Shown: positions 17,284 through 26,365, numbered from the stretch's first letter. The stretch is 64,000 bases of DNA from Methanomassiliicoccaceae archaeon (GCA_016284295.1 JAEEOP010000040.1:41105-105104), one strand, 5' to 3'. Numbers and translations are program-made. Notes: a model not told the origin generated them from the letters alone.

Positions 17284-17793
17284 ATGTCCATGGATGAAAG
17301 AATCGGGAGACTGATATCAGGTCTCCACAAGGATAAAGGCGACGTGGAATGTTCGGTCGAGGGAAACGCTATGATCATAGACTGCTCCGGATGCGATCTG
17401 ATGCCGGAGCCCGGTACGCCGGAATGCATGAGATGTATGGTCGACAGGATGAGCGGGTGCGGAGGCACCGAACGGATAATCCTGAGGACCGGGAAGGATC
17501 TTGAGATATCCGGCAATTCCGCCAGGGCCATCAGGGGCATAGCATCCCTGAAGAGATGGTCCGTGCCCCTAAAGGAACGCGACAGGAGATGCAGAAGATG
17601 CGGAACGTCCAGGACCAAGGTGATGAACGTGGTCTGGGAGTCCTTCCCCGATCCCGGATTCCATTCCGCGAAGGAACTGCTTGGAACGGCATCAAAGGAT
17701 GAATCGTGCGCGTCCTGCCTCAGGCTCACCGCCAGGGCGCTCGAACAGCTGGAGTCCGACCTCGAGAGGGTGAGGCTGGAGCTGCTGGGGTGA
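17284..17793 (+). CDS. Cysteine-rich zinc-binding-like protein, unknown function
   Basis: The 169-residue protein has paired cysteines DCSGC...CMRC (residues 36-55) and CRRCG (about 102)...CASC (about 141), which look like two metal sites. It ends in a short coiled-coil-like helix. Family not recognised. It sits 4 nt before the secretion ATPase gene and is probably co-transcribed, so it may be an accessory or regulatory part of the pilus/secretion system. A TATA-like TTTTTATTA (17268-17276) lies close to the start. The second ATG at 17290 could be the real start. Confidence 0.7.
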   Translation: MSMDERIGRLISGLHKDKGDVECSVEGNAMIIDCSGCDLMPEPGTPECMRCMVDRMSGCGGTERIILRTGKDLEISGNSARAIRGIASLKRWSVPLKERDRRCRRCGTSRTKVMNVVWESFPDPGFHSAKELLGTASKDESCASCLRLTARALEQLESDLERVRLELLG

Positions 17794-17797
17794 TGGG

Positions 17798-19525
17798 ATG
17801 AAGGCGGATACAGCCTCGTTCAAACTGTCGGACCTGAAACCGGTCAGGATCCCCGACCTCGCCGAGGTCCTGCCGCAGGACGACCTGAAGTCGATGTTCT
17901 CCAAGCTGGTCGTGTCCGATATCAGGATGAAGCCGTCCTACACGGACTGCTGGGTGATGAACCAGACCGACAGCGTCCGCACAATAGCCACCTACCGCAC
18001 CAAGTACTGCGGGATAACCATCGGCGCCTGCCCTGACGGGGAGATGGAATACTACATGCTGCCGCTGGAATACGCCTATCCCGACGGGCTCAGCGCCATA
18101 GTGCTGAGGATAATCGACAGGATCCGCTCCGACTACAGGGCCAACGGCGGACGCCTGGACAGAGATACCGTCACCGGGCTCACCAGAGGCCTGGTCGTGG
18201 AGGAACTGTCTGCGATAGAGGAGGTCTGCGGACCCGAGATCGATGCCGAAGGACTGATAGACGACATCTGCAGCATAGCCTACAGGTACTCCGTCGGCGC
18301 AGGGATATTCGAGATCCTGCTCACCGACCAGCATATCGAGGATGTGTACATAGATGCGCCTTGCAACAAGAACAGGATCTACGTCACGCTGAACGGTGTG
18401 GAGGGACTGAACTCCCACATAAGATGCCGCACCAACCTCATGGTGGAGGAGAAGGAGGTGCTGAACCTCATCAACATCCTCAAGAGGGAGAGCGGTCTGA
18501 GATTCTCGCAGTCCAACCCGGTGCTGGAGACGGATTTCCCCGAATTCGATGCCAGGGCTACCGTCATAGGCTATCCTATGAGCCCGGAGGGAAATGCGGT
18601 AGCGATCAGAAAGCACTCGATAAGACCGTGGACCCTCAGCAGGCTGGTCTTCAACGGCACGGTGGACCCAAAGGCCGCGGGCATACTGTCGTTCCTGGTG
18701 GACAACAGGAGCACGTTCCTCATCTGCGGCCCGAGGGGAGCCGGCAAGAGCTCCCTGCTGTCCGCGCTGATGTTCGAGTTCCCCAAGGAACAGCGCATAC
18801 TGACCATAGAAGACACGATAGAGCTCCCCAGCGAGATGATGCGCAGGATGGGGTACAAGGTGCAGACGATACTAGTGGACGACAGGATGAAAGGTGACCA
18901 GCAGTCCAGGTCGGACGAGGCGCTCAGAGTATCTCTGAGGATGGGCGAATCCGCCATCATCCTGGGAGAGGTCCGCGGGGAGGAGGCCAAGACCCTCTAC
19001 CAGAGCATGAGAGCCGGCCGTGCCGGGAGCTCCATCATGGGGACCATACACGGCGATTCCGCCGAATCGGTCTACCAGAGGGTGGTGTTCGACATGGGCG
19101 TGTCCCCGGAGGCGTTCATGGCCACGGACGTGGTCATCACCCTCGGAACGGTCAAGGACAGACGCTCGGGACGTCTGATCAGGAGGATGAATGAGATGGT
19201 CGCCACCGGTTCGGAGCCCGGCTCCTTCGTGGACATATCCGATACCGACAAACTGCTGTCCGCACCGGTGATGAAGCGTGCGATAAGGACATCGCAGCTC
19301 GGCAAGAGGGACGTCGCCAAGGAGATAAGGGCCAGAGCGATGATGAGGACGCTGCTGGCCGAGGCCGGGAAGACCGATGAGAAGTACCTCGGTCCGGAGT
19401 GGATCCTGATCGCCAACGACATACTCTCGAAGAGCGGGAGAGATGCGACCGCCGAAACGGTGTGCAACACACTGCGCAAGCGCATCGGACTGAAGGAGTT
19501 GAACCGATGGACCACAGGAGACTGA
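17798..19525 (+). CDS. Type II/IV secretion system ATPase (TadA/GspE/FlaI-like)
   Basis: A 575-residue hexameric motor ATPase that would power a type IV pilus-like or archaellum-like machine at the membrane. Walker A GPRGAGKSS is near residue 310. The Asp box RILTIEDTIELP, Walker B SAIILGEVRGEEA and His box MGTIHGDSAESV follow in the right order. It overlaps the downstream TadC-like membrane gene by 19 nt. No archaellin, FlaH or FlaK genes are seen, so this is more likely an adhesion pilus or secretion system than an archaellum. Confidence 0.93.
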   Translation: MKADTASFKLSDLKPVRIPDLAEVLPQDDLKSMFSKLVVSDIRMKPSYTDCWVMNQTDSVRTIATYRTKYCGITIGACPDGEMEYYMLPLEYAYPDGLSAIVLRIIDRIRSDYRANGGRLDRDTVTGLTRGLVVEELSAIEEVCGPEIDAEGLIDDICSIAYRYSVGAGIFEILLTDQHIEDVYIDAPCNKNRIYVTLNGVEGLNSHIRCRTNLMVEEKEVLNLINILKRESGLRFSQSNPVLETDFPEFDARATVIGYPMSPEGNAVAIRKHSIRPWTLSRLVFNGTVDPKAAGILSFLVDNRSTFLICGPRGAGKSSLLSALMFEFPKEQRILTIEDTIELPSEMMRRMGYKVQTILVDDRMKGDQQSRSDEALRVSLRMGESAIILGEVRGEEAKTLYQSMRAGRAGSSIMGTIHGDSAESVYQRVVFDMGVSPEAFMATDVVITLGTVKDRRSGRLIRRMNEMVATGSEPGSFVDISDTDKLLSAPVMKRAIRTSQLGKRDVAKEIRARAMMRTLLAEAGKTDEKYLGPEWILIANDILSKSGRDATAETVCNTLRKRIGLKELNRWTTGD

Positions 19526-20892
19526 TGAACGAGTGCCCTGCAATCATTGGGATTATCACATCCACCCTGCAGTCCGGGGGATCCATCGACACCGCGATAA
19601 GGACGGTCGCGGAGAACGGCCCGAGACTGTCCAGGAAAGTGTTCACAGATACCGTCAGGATGGCGGACACCAAAGGGTCCGGGTCCCTCCCGAGATGCCT
19701 GACGGACCGCATATCCATGCTCCCTGCGGAAGCTGCAGGATACTCCAGAGCGGTGCTAATGGCGCTGTCCGCCGCAGAATCATCTGATGCCGACATGAGG
19801 GACAGGATGCTGAGGGACTCCGCAGACATCGCCTTGGAATCCGTCAGAGAGATGGGCGAATCCTACGGAGCATCGCTCACCACACCGTGCATGACCGTGT
19901 TCGGGATAGGCATAATGGTCCCGATGATCCTAATGAGCGTCCTTCCCATGCTCAGCATCGGCGGGGTGTTCGGATCCAGGACCATCGACCAGGGGATGAT
20001 CATGCTGATCACGCTGGTGGCGATACCCTGCGCAATACTCCTGCTGTCCATCCGCCTCAGGAACCGCAACCCTTTCCTGACAAGGAATGCAGACCTTGAC
20101 GAGCTGAGATATGCGCTGCCAATACTCCTGGCCGTCCCGATGGCCTTCGCCTATTCGTCGATGACCGATGACCGGGACGGGATATTCGTGTTCTCGCTGG
20201 CCCCTGCGTGCATCGCCGCCGTCATACTGATGGCGGATGTCGTCCGCCGTGAGAGGAAGAGGCGCATTTGCGAGCAGTCTCTGATGGATTCCGTATTCGA
20301 TCTCGGCAACAGGATGCTGTCGGGGACCAACTTCGAGACCGCCACGGCGGATGCGATGTCCGGCCGCAAAGGGAGCGCAGAGCTGTCCGATTCGTTCAGG
20401 AGGGAATGCGTCCTATGCAGGGGCGACCTGTACTCGGCGATCTCCAGATCGGTGGAACCCATATCAGGCGAGATGTCCCTGGCCCTGAGGAACATCTGCC
20501 TGTGCTCCGAGAACGACAGCGACGATGCCGGAAGACTGGCGGTCACACTGGGGAAGCAGTTCCAGAATCGGAACGTCACCAGGAGGTCCCTCGAATACAG
20601 GCTGAAATCCACCACGGACATGATGATGGGCACCGCCATGGTGTTCGCCCCGCTGGTGCTGGGGATGAGCGTATCCATGTTGGAGCCCCTGTCGAGGATA
20701 TCCGGGTATGTGTCCCTCGAGGGCACCTCCACGATCCTGGGCGCGTACCTGATAGAGCTTAGCGCCCTGATCTCCGTCCTGGTGTCGAGCCTGGGCGACG
20801 GCGAGGGGATATCCCGCATGATATGGAGGTTCTGCCTGATGTGCCCCATATCCCTGATTGTCTTCGCTGTCAGCTGCAACATTTCGCTCTAA
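19507..20892 (+). CDS. TadC/FlaJ-like integral membrane platform protein (type II secretion F domain)
   Basis: A 461-residue protein with two T2SSF-like helical cytoplasmic regions separated by membrane segments (about residues 135-155, 170-190, 210-245 and several at the C-terminus). The duplicated arrangement is typical of archaeal platform proteins. The start at 19507 inside the ATPase gene is supported by AAGGAG at 19493-19498. It partners with the ATPase as the membrane platform. Stop is TAA. Confidence 0.85.
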   Translation: MDHRRLMNECPAIIGIITSTLQSGGSIDTAIRTVAENGPRLSRKVFTDTVRMADTKGSGSLPRCLTDRISMLPAEAAGYSRAVLMALSAAESSDADMRDRMLRDSADIALESVREMGESYGASLTTPCMTVFGIGIMVPMILMSVLPMLSIGGVFGSRTIDQGMIMLITLVAIPCAILLLSIRLRNRNPFLTRNADLDELRYALPILLAVPMAFAYSSMTDDRDGIFVFSLAPACIAAVILMADVVRRERKRRICEQSLMDSVFDLGNRMLSGTNFETATADAMSGRKGSAELSDSFRRECVLCRGDLYSAISRSVEPISGEMSLALRNICLCSENDSDDAGRLAVTLGKQFQNRNVTRRSLEYRLKSTTDMMMGTAMVFAPLVLGMSVSMLEPLSRISGYVSLEGTSTILGAYLIELSALISVLVSSLGDGEGISRMIWRFCLMCPISLIVFAVSCNISL

Positions 20893-20936
20893 AACTGCAT
20901 AGGAACCATGATATTCGAGCGAGAAGATGATATCAT

Positions 20937-21446
20937 GTGATCCAAGACACCGTGCTGAGAGGGCTTACCATCGCAGCATCCGTCCTCATGCTCCTGTTCG
21001 TGACGGCGCCGTACGCCTTCCCCTATGGGACGTTCGTCAGCCTGGACGGAGCACCTTCGGTGCTGGACCATGACTGGCCCTCCTACGGCCCGATGGGCCT
21101 GGTGTATGCGCTGGGGGACATCCTCTGCCATCAGGAGTTCGACAGGAGCTTCATCCTCAACGGGTCGCAGATGCCAATCTGCATGCGCGACCTGGCGCTG
21201 CTGGCGGGGTCGATCGTGGGTCTTGTGGTATGCCTGTGGATCAGGGATGTGCTGAACGACCGCAGGTACCTCTTCGTCGGGATACTTCTGCTTGTCCCCA
21301 CAGCAGTGGAATGGGTGGCCGAGCACATGTTCTCGATGGATTCCCCCGAGTTGCGCATCATACTCGGAATAGTGTCGGGGATAGGCGCGGCGCTGATTGT
21401 CGGCCATGCCCTCTTCAGAAACGGATCCGGGGCCGAAGCCCCGTAA
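20937..21446 (+). CDS. DUF2085 integral membrane protein
   Basis: A 169-residue protein of about four hydrophobic helices with the DUF2085 signature CHQEFDRSF...GSQMPICMRDLALLAG in the first half. The start is GTG at 20937; an ATG reads in the wrong frame at 20935. It follows the TadC-like gene by 44 nt and may be the last gene of the same unit. The final codons, including the TAA, form part of a terminator-like hairpin. Function of the family is unknown. Confidence 0.8.
   Translation: MIQDTVLRGLTIAASVLMLLFVTAPYAFPYGTFVSLDGAPSVLDHDWPSYGPMGLVYALGDILCHQEFDRSFILNGSQMPICMRDLALLAGSIVGLVVCLWIRDVLNDRRYLFVGILLLVPTAVEWVAEHMFSMDSPELRIILGIVSGIGAALIVGHALFRNGSGAEAP
21429..21442 (+). terminator. Hairpin overlapping the end of the DUF2085 gene
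   Basis: GGGGC-CGAA-GCCCC forms a 5-bp GC-rich stem with a CGAA loop, followed by CTTTTC. It lies between convergent genes. The same 18 bases including GTAA recur at 53000-53017. Confidence 0.6.
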
Positions 21447-21460
21447 GAATCTTTTCGCGA

Positions 21461-23692
21461 TCACTCGCACTTGGTCCATCCGCAGGACTTGCAGACATTG
21501 CATCCGCCCTGGAACTCCAGTTCGGCACCGCATTTGGGACAGGGGTTGATGATCTGCCTCTTGGGCTCCTCGGGCTCCTCTGTCTTGACACCTTTGATCT
21601 GCGCCTGCATCTCCTTGTACATGTCGGTGAGCGCCCATCCGACCGCCATCGGACAGCAGGATCCCATGCTGGTGTCCCTCTTGGTGTGTGTCCTGACGAC
21701 ATACGAAGGACAGGAACCTGTGGACTTGAGCTGATCGACGATCGCCTCGATTCCGCATCCGGACCTGGCCGCCAGGGAGATCATCCTCGACAGACCGACC
21801 ATAAAGTTGTTGCACCCTCCGGTGGATCCCTTGTTGAGATATGCCTCCACAAGCTCTCCGGTGACGGGGTTGAAGAACGCCGTGCAGTGCAGGGAACCGC
21901 AACCTGTCATCAGCTTCCTCTTCTTTCCGATGACGTTATCGTCGACGACCTCTACAACTCCTCTCTTCTCCTCCTTAGGCTCGGAGGAATCCTCCTTCTT
22001 GCTCTCTTTAGTGGAGAGGATACCGAGACGCTTGCATCCGTCGCGGAACACGGTGATTCCTTTGCATCCGGACTCCCACGCGTACATGTAGATGTCATAG
22101 ACGTCCTTCTCGGGGAACTGCTCGGGCAGGTTGACAGTTGAGGATATGGAAGCATCGATGTGCTTCTGCCAGGTGGCCTGCATGTCGATCCTCTTCCTGT
22201 AGTCCAGGCTCTGCGCGGTGATGAACCTCTCGGGGAGCTGGCTCTCGTCGGTGATGTCCAGGTGCTTGTTCATGTACTCCTGGACGATCGGGGTGTAGAC
22301 CTTGTAGTACTTGTCCTGGTCGCCGTTGAGGGATGTGGTCCTCCTCTCGTAGGAGAGGGCGAAGATCGGCTCGATGCCTCCGGAGATCCCCAGCATGGTG
22401 GAGAGGGTCCCGGTGGGGGCGATGGTCAGGAGCTGCGAGTTCCTGAGACCGTACTTCTTCACGAGCTCGGTGGTCTCGGGGGACGCGTTCAGCTTGAAAT
22501 AGGGGGATGCGACGATCTGCTCGGGGACGCACTTCTCGAACATTCCGTACTCCTTGGCCAGAAGGGCGGACTCGTTCAGGGCGGTGTCGGCCATGAGCTT
22601 TCCGAGCTTGTCACAGAACACGAGGGACTCCTCGGAACCGAACGTGTATCCGAGGTCGATGAGCATGTCGGCCAGACCCATGATCCCGAGTCCGATCTGC
22701 CTCCACTGCCTGACGGAATCCCTCTGCTCCTGGAGCGGGTGGAGAGGAAGTCCCTCGTCGAGGACGTCGTTGAGGGCGCGGACGCAGATCCTCACGGCCT
22801 CCACGAACTCGTCGTTCAGGAACTTTCCGTCCTTGACGAACATCGCCAGGTTCATACTTCCGAGGAGACAGCTTCCTCCGGCGGGGAGGGGCTCCTCTGC
22901 GCAGGGGTTGGTGCCTGCGTAGGAATAGTCGGGGAATTCGCTCAGGAGATTCCAGCTGGAGATCCTGTCCCAGTAAAGGCATCCGGGCTCTCCGAAATCC
23001 CAGTTGGTGTAGCACAGCTTCTCGAAGAACTCGGCCGCGTTGAGCTCCTTGCGGATCTGCTCCCCACTCTCGGGACGGTCGAACTTCTGTGTGAACATCG
23101 TCCTCTGCTTGACGCATCCCATGAACTCGTCGGTGACACGGATGGACATGTTCGCCTTGGTGACCCTCTCGAGGTTGGTCTTGACCGACATGAACTCCTC
23201 GAGGTCCGGGTGATCGCAGGATATGGTGAGCATGAGCGCTCCGCGGCGTCCATGCTGCCCGATGAGACCTGTCACCATTGAATAGAGATCTGTGAATGAT
23301 ACGGCTCCCGATGTCTGCGAAGCGGTGTTGTTGATCCTTGCTCCACGAGGCGCGAGCTTGGAGATATCGATACCGACACCTCCGCCGTAGCTGAATGTGC
23401 GGGCAAGTTTGCCGGCGGCCTCGAAGATGGATTCGATGGAATCCTCGGGCGGTGTCAGGACATAGCAGTTGGAAAGTGTGATCTTCCTTCCGGTCGACTG
23501 GAGTCCCCTGTTCGCGAGGATCCTACCGCCGAAGAGGAACTTCTTCTCCGCCATGAGCTTCCTTATGTCCTTGTCGCCTGAGCTGATACGGTCCAGCCAC
23601 TGGTCGAACGTCTCGTTCTCGTAGCAGTATTTCTTGGTCCATATGTCTATGCCCAGCTGATTGTCCTGGCCTAACCAATCTGTAATCTCCAT
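21461..23692 (-). CDS. nrdJ: Adenosylcobalamin-dependent (class II) ribonucleoside-diphosphate reductase
   Basis: A 743-residue class II ribonucleotide reductase making deoxyribonucleotides. Motifs are LSNCYV (substrate-site Cys), NPCAEEPLPAGGSCLLGSMN (N-x-C-x-E active site) and PTGTLSTMLGISGGIEP. The C-terminus has CPKCGAELEFQGGCNVCKSC, a zinc-ribbon/redox tail typical of the long NrdJ form. No separate radical-generating subunit is nearby, in line with a B12-dependent enzyme, and methanogens make cobamides. No intein is seen. A stem-loop lies just upstream of the start. Confidence 0.95.
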   Translation of the reverse strand: MEITDWLGQDNQLGIDIWTKKYCYENETFDQWLDRISSGDKDIRKLMAEKKFLFGGRILANRGLQSTGRKITLSNCYVLTPPEDSIESIFEAAGKLARTFSYGGGVGIDISKLAPRGARINNTASQTSGAVSFTDLYSMVTGLIGQHGRRGALMLTISCDHPDLEEFMSVKTNLERVTKANMSIRVTDEFMGCVKQRTMFTQKFDRPESGEQIRKELNAAEFFEKLCYTNWDFGEPGCLYWDRISSWNLLSEFPDYSYAGTNPCAEEPLPAGGSCLLGSMNLAMFVKDGKFLNDEFVEAVRICVRALNDVLDEGLPLHPLQEQRDSVRQWRQIGLGIMGLADMLIDLGYTFGSEESLVFCDKLGKLMADTALNESALLAKEYGMFEKCVPEQIVASPYFKLNASPETTELVKKYGLRNSQLLTIAPTGTLSTMLGISGGIEPIFALSYERRTTSLNGDQDKYYKVYTPIVQEYMNKHLDITDESQLPERFITAQSLDYRKRIDMQATWQKHIDASISSTVNLPEQFPEKDVYDIYMYAWESGCKGITVFRDGCKRLGILSTKESKKEDSSEPKEEKRGVVEVVDDNVIGKKRKLMTGCGSLHCTAFFNPVTGELVEAYLNKGSTGGCNNFMVGLSRMISLAARSGCGIEAIVDQLKSTGSCPSYVVRTHTKRDTSMGSCCPMAVGWALTDMYKEMQAQIKGVKTEEPEEPKRQIINPCPKCGAELEFQGGCNVCKSCGWTKCE

Positions 23693-23707
23693 TTTTTTCC
23701 CCCAACC

Positions 23708-23730
23708 GAGGAGAAATCGAACATCTCCTC
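23708..23730 (-). promoter_or_regulatory. Stem-loop just upstream of the nrdJ start
   Basis: GAGGAGA (23708-23714) and TCTCCTC (23724-23730) form a perfect 7-bp inverted repeat with a 9-nt spacer, ending 16 nt before the nrdJ ATG and next to a GGGGG ribosome-binding-like stretch. It could be a leader hairpin or an operator. No known riboswitch core was recognised. Confidence 0.5.
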
Positions 23731-24039
23731 ACTACCGTCATGGACATGAGTATTGAGTACTTATCTCCTACCTATTGGAGTAATCATCCAACTGATACTA
23801 AAAGATGCCCAGATACTTAGAAAAGTTAAGCATGGACATAAACAGCTTCGTCTGGATGCGGATCGACAGCTGATCGACATCGCGGACATTTTTTCTATCC
23901 ACTCGCCAGGCCATTCCAGCCCGGTTTTTGCTGCTATTCAAACTTAGTTACTATTTATCGCTGAATAGTCGTTTGATGAAATTTTTTCTTACTAAAAAAT
24001 AACTATTTATAGTATGTAACCTATCCCTATAATGATACT
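23731..24039. other. Divergent intergenic region between nrdJ and the fic-like gene
   Basis: No gene is visible. The motif ACTATTTAT occurs at 23950-23958 and again at 24002-24010. The first is part of a nested inverted repeat (ACTATT/AATAGT, 23950-23969, inside CAAAC/GTTTG, 23939-23975). The second is the TATA-like box of the fic-like gene, about 27-30 nt before its leaderless ATG. This looks like an operator that a regulator could share with the TATA site. Confidence 0.5.
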
Positions 24040-24882
24040 ATGCCACAGACTGAGGCTCTTGAAAAGGAACAATTCGAAATGATGAAGGACATCTGGACGG
24101 TGAGTGCCTTGGATGGGATCAGGAGTTCGTTCTACGGCAAAGAATTGGAAGCGGCCCAGAAGGAGGTGAGGATCGCCAACGCTATGCTGCATAACGTCGA
24201 GAGCATCCCCGTCTCCAACGCACGCATCCGCCCCCTCATAGAGGGGGCTATTCCCCAGACTCACAACGAACATCTGATCGCAGGTTACGACAAGGCCATG
24301 GAGCTCATCATCAGGGACCATGCCCGCCTCGATTTCGACAAGAAAACAACGCTATCGCTCCACAGGATACTGTTCTCCGATCTTCTCTGCGAGAAGGGGA
24401 CGTTCAAGACCGGCTTCGAAGGAAGGATGGACGAGCTCTTCGAGAGGTACTCGAAGCAGACCACCGAACCACTCGTGTTCATCACATCCATAATGGACGA
24501 ATTCTCCTCCATCGCCCCGTTCCGCGACGGCAACAAGAGGATGAGATCCCTGCTGACCGCGCTGCTCCTCCTGAAGAGCAGGTACATAGCGCACATCTAC
24601 GTCGGACTCGACGAGACGCAGCCTCTGGTGCTCTCCCTCGTCAACAGCTACAGGGAGTTCGAGAGGAGGTACCCGATCGTGGACAACCGCAAGGTGAAGA
24701 AACGCGACCGCATCCTGCACATAATCGAGACCTCCCCGGTGCCCGTGCGCAAGAAGGACATCTGCGCATGCATCCCCGATGTCAGCATCAGGACCGCCGA
24801 TGTGGTCCTGTCCGACCTGATAGAGCAGAACAAGATCGAGAAGCTCGGCACCTACAAGGATGCCAGATACGTCCTCGTCTAA
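24040..24882 (+). CDS. Fic-domain protein with degenerate active site and C-terminal winged helix
   Basis: The 280-residue protein has a Fic fold. The normal motif HPFxxGNxR reads APFRDGNKRMR (near residue 163), so the catalytic His is an Ala while the Asp, Gly, Asn and Arg are kept. The N-terminal Fic_N-like helix segment (IRSSFYG...EVRIANAM) lacks the usual inhibitory glutamate motif as far as I can see. The C-terminus (about 215-280) looks like a winged-helix domain. AMPylation would not be expected, so a regulatory or binding role is more likely (inference). It has a leaderless start with the TATA-like CTATTTATAG upstream. Confidence 0.85.
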   Translation: MPQTEALEKEQFEMMKDIWTVSALDGIRSSFYGKELEAAQKEVRIANAMLHNVESIPVSNARIRPLIEGAIPQTHNEHLIAGYDKAMELIIRDHARLDFDKKTTLSLHRILFSDLLCEKGTFKTGFEGRMDELFERYSKQTTEPLVFITSIMDEFSSIAPFRDGNKRMRSLLTALLLLKSRYIAHIYVGLDETQPLVLSLVNSYREFERRYPIVDNRKVKKRDRILHIIETSPVPVRKKDICACIPDVSIRTADVVLSDLIEQNKIEKLGTYKDARYVLV

Positions 24883-24919
24883 GTATATATAACAGAATGG
24901 ACTGGACGGGATAGATAAC

Positions 24920-26128
24920 ATGAAGACTATCAGGGCATCCAGAAGGTCATTGGGAATGAATTACGCGATCCGCGAGGTCATCGTTCCTGCAACCGAGGCC
25001 GAGAAGGCCGGGATGAAGCTCATCAAGCTCAACATCGGCGACCCCAACAAGTGGGACTTCGAGACCCCTGAGTACTTCAAGCAGACCCTTAGGGAGGCTG
25101 TCGACAAGGTCGACAACGGTTACGGCGACTCCCAGGGAGAGATCGCGCTCCGCGAGGCCATCGTGGACAGGGAGAAAGAGAAGCACGGCGCCATTATCAG
25201 CACCGACGACGTCTATGTCACCGCAGGGGTCAGCGAATGCATCAACATCATGATGGGAACGTTCCTGGAGCCTGGGGACGAGGTGCTCGTGCCCGGACCC
25301 GGATACCCCTCTTATGCGCAGTACATCCACTTCTACGAGGGACGCACCGTCCCCTACAGGCAGATCGAGGAGGAGGATTGGAAACCGGACATGGACATGA
25401 TCCGCAAGAGGATCACCAACCGTACCAAGGCCATGATCCTGATCAACCCCAACAACCCCACCGGAGCAGTGTATTCGGAGAAGGACGTGAAGGAGTTCGG
25501 GGACATAGCGGCGGAGTTCGACATCCCTCTTATCTCCGACGAGATCTACGACAAGATCGTCTTCGACGGGAAGTTCTATTCCGCTTCCAAGCTGAAGCCC
25601 GACGTCCCCAGGATCATCCTCAACGGATTCTCCAAGGTCAACCTCATGCCCGGATGGAGGATGGGATACTGCTACTTCATGGACGAGTCCGGCCTGATGG
25701 ACGAGATCCGTGTGGGAATGATGAAGCAGTTCAGGGCGAGGATCTGCCCCAACGTACCCTGCCAGGCGGCGGCGCAGGCATCCCTCCAGGGACCGCAGGA
25801 CTACATCAAGGACATGAACCGCAAGCTCAAGGAGAGGGCGGACTTCAGCTACAAGAGGCTGAACGAGATCGACAACGTCTCCACCCGCAGGGCCAAGGGC
25901 GCCCTGTACATGTTCCCCAAGCTCGACCTCAAGGGAACTCCCTGGAAGGACGACAAGGAGTTCGTGTGGGACCTGATCAAGGAGGAGGGTGTCGTGTTCG
26001 TGCACGGTTCAGGTTTCTGCGAGGAGTTCGGAAAGGACCACTTCCGCAGCGTGCTCCTCGCTCCCCCGGAGACTCTGGACGAGGCCTTCGACAAGGTCGA
26101 GAGATTCATCAAGCGCCACACGCAGTGA
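24920..26128 (+). CDS. Class I/II aminotransferase (AspC/AlaT-like)
   Basis: A 402-residue PLP-dependent aminotransferase. NPNNPTGAVYSEKD and SDEIYDKIVFDGKF precede the PLP-binding Lys in NGFSKVNLMPGWRMGY. It is the AlaT/aspartate-type fold I, transferring an amino group between an amino acid and a 2-oxoacid. A TATATATA box overlaps the end of the fic-like gene (24884-24891), about 25-30 nt upstream. It could aminate 2-oxoacids from the oxidoreductase operon, but that is only a guess. Confidence 0.92.
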   Translation: MKTIRASRRSLGMNYAIREVIVPATEAEKAGMKLIKLNIGDPNKWDFETPEYFKQTLREAVDKVDNGYGDSQGEIALREAIVDREKEKHGAIISTDDVYVTAGVSECINIMMGTFLEPGDEVLVPGPGYPSYAQYIHFYEGRTVPYRQIEEEDWKPDMDMIRKRITNRTKAMILINPNNPTGAVYSEKDVKEFGDIAAEFDIPLISDEIYDKIVFDGKFYSASKLKPDVPRIILNGFSKVNLMPGWRMGYCYFMDESGLMDEIRVGMMKQFRARICPNVPCQAAAQASLQGPQDYIKDMNRKLKERADFSYKRLNEIDNVSTRRAKGALYMFPKLDLKGTPWKDDKEFVWDLIKEEGVVFVHGSGFCEEFGKDHFRSVLLAPPETLDEAFDKVERFIKRHTQ

Positions 26129-26144
26129 AACATCATTCTTATGG

Positions 26145-26162
26145 GCCCGCGGGAACGCGGGC
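26145..26162 (+). terminator. Terminator-like hairpin after the aminotransferase gene
   Basis: GCCCGC-gggaac-GCGGGC forms a 6-bp GC stem 17 nt after the stop codon, followed by ATTATTCATATT. Confidence 0.6.
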
Positions 26163-26335
26163 ATTATTCATATTCTATTACAGGGGCGGATCATCCGCCG
26201 TCCCATGTCCGATCCTTTTAGGATGATTACGTGATTTCATTCTTCAATGTATAGATTAATGCATTATCTAACAAATTAATACAGAATATTTTTATAATAT
26301 TCGACAGTCTCAAAAACTGAATAAAATATACAACA

Positions 26336-26353
26336 ATGTATAAAAATATACAT
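26336..26353 (+). promoter_or_regulatory. Palindromic operator candidate in front of trpE
   Basis: ATGTATA-aaaa-TATACAT is a perfect 7-bp inverted repeat directly before the GAGGGA ribosome-binding site of trpE and downstream of TATA-like sequences (26290-26300 and 26319-26332). Its half-site resembles the TGTACA boxes bound by the archaeal repressor TrpY in Methanothermobacter. No trpY gene is seen in this window. Binding by a tryptophan-responsive repressor is an inference. Confidence 0.5.
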
Positions 26354-26365
26354 CGAGGGACGAAT

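Noticed and set aside
24040..24882. Fic toxin-antitoxin module
   Set aside because: No partner antitoxin gene is adjacent and the catalytic His is absent.
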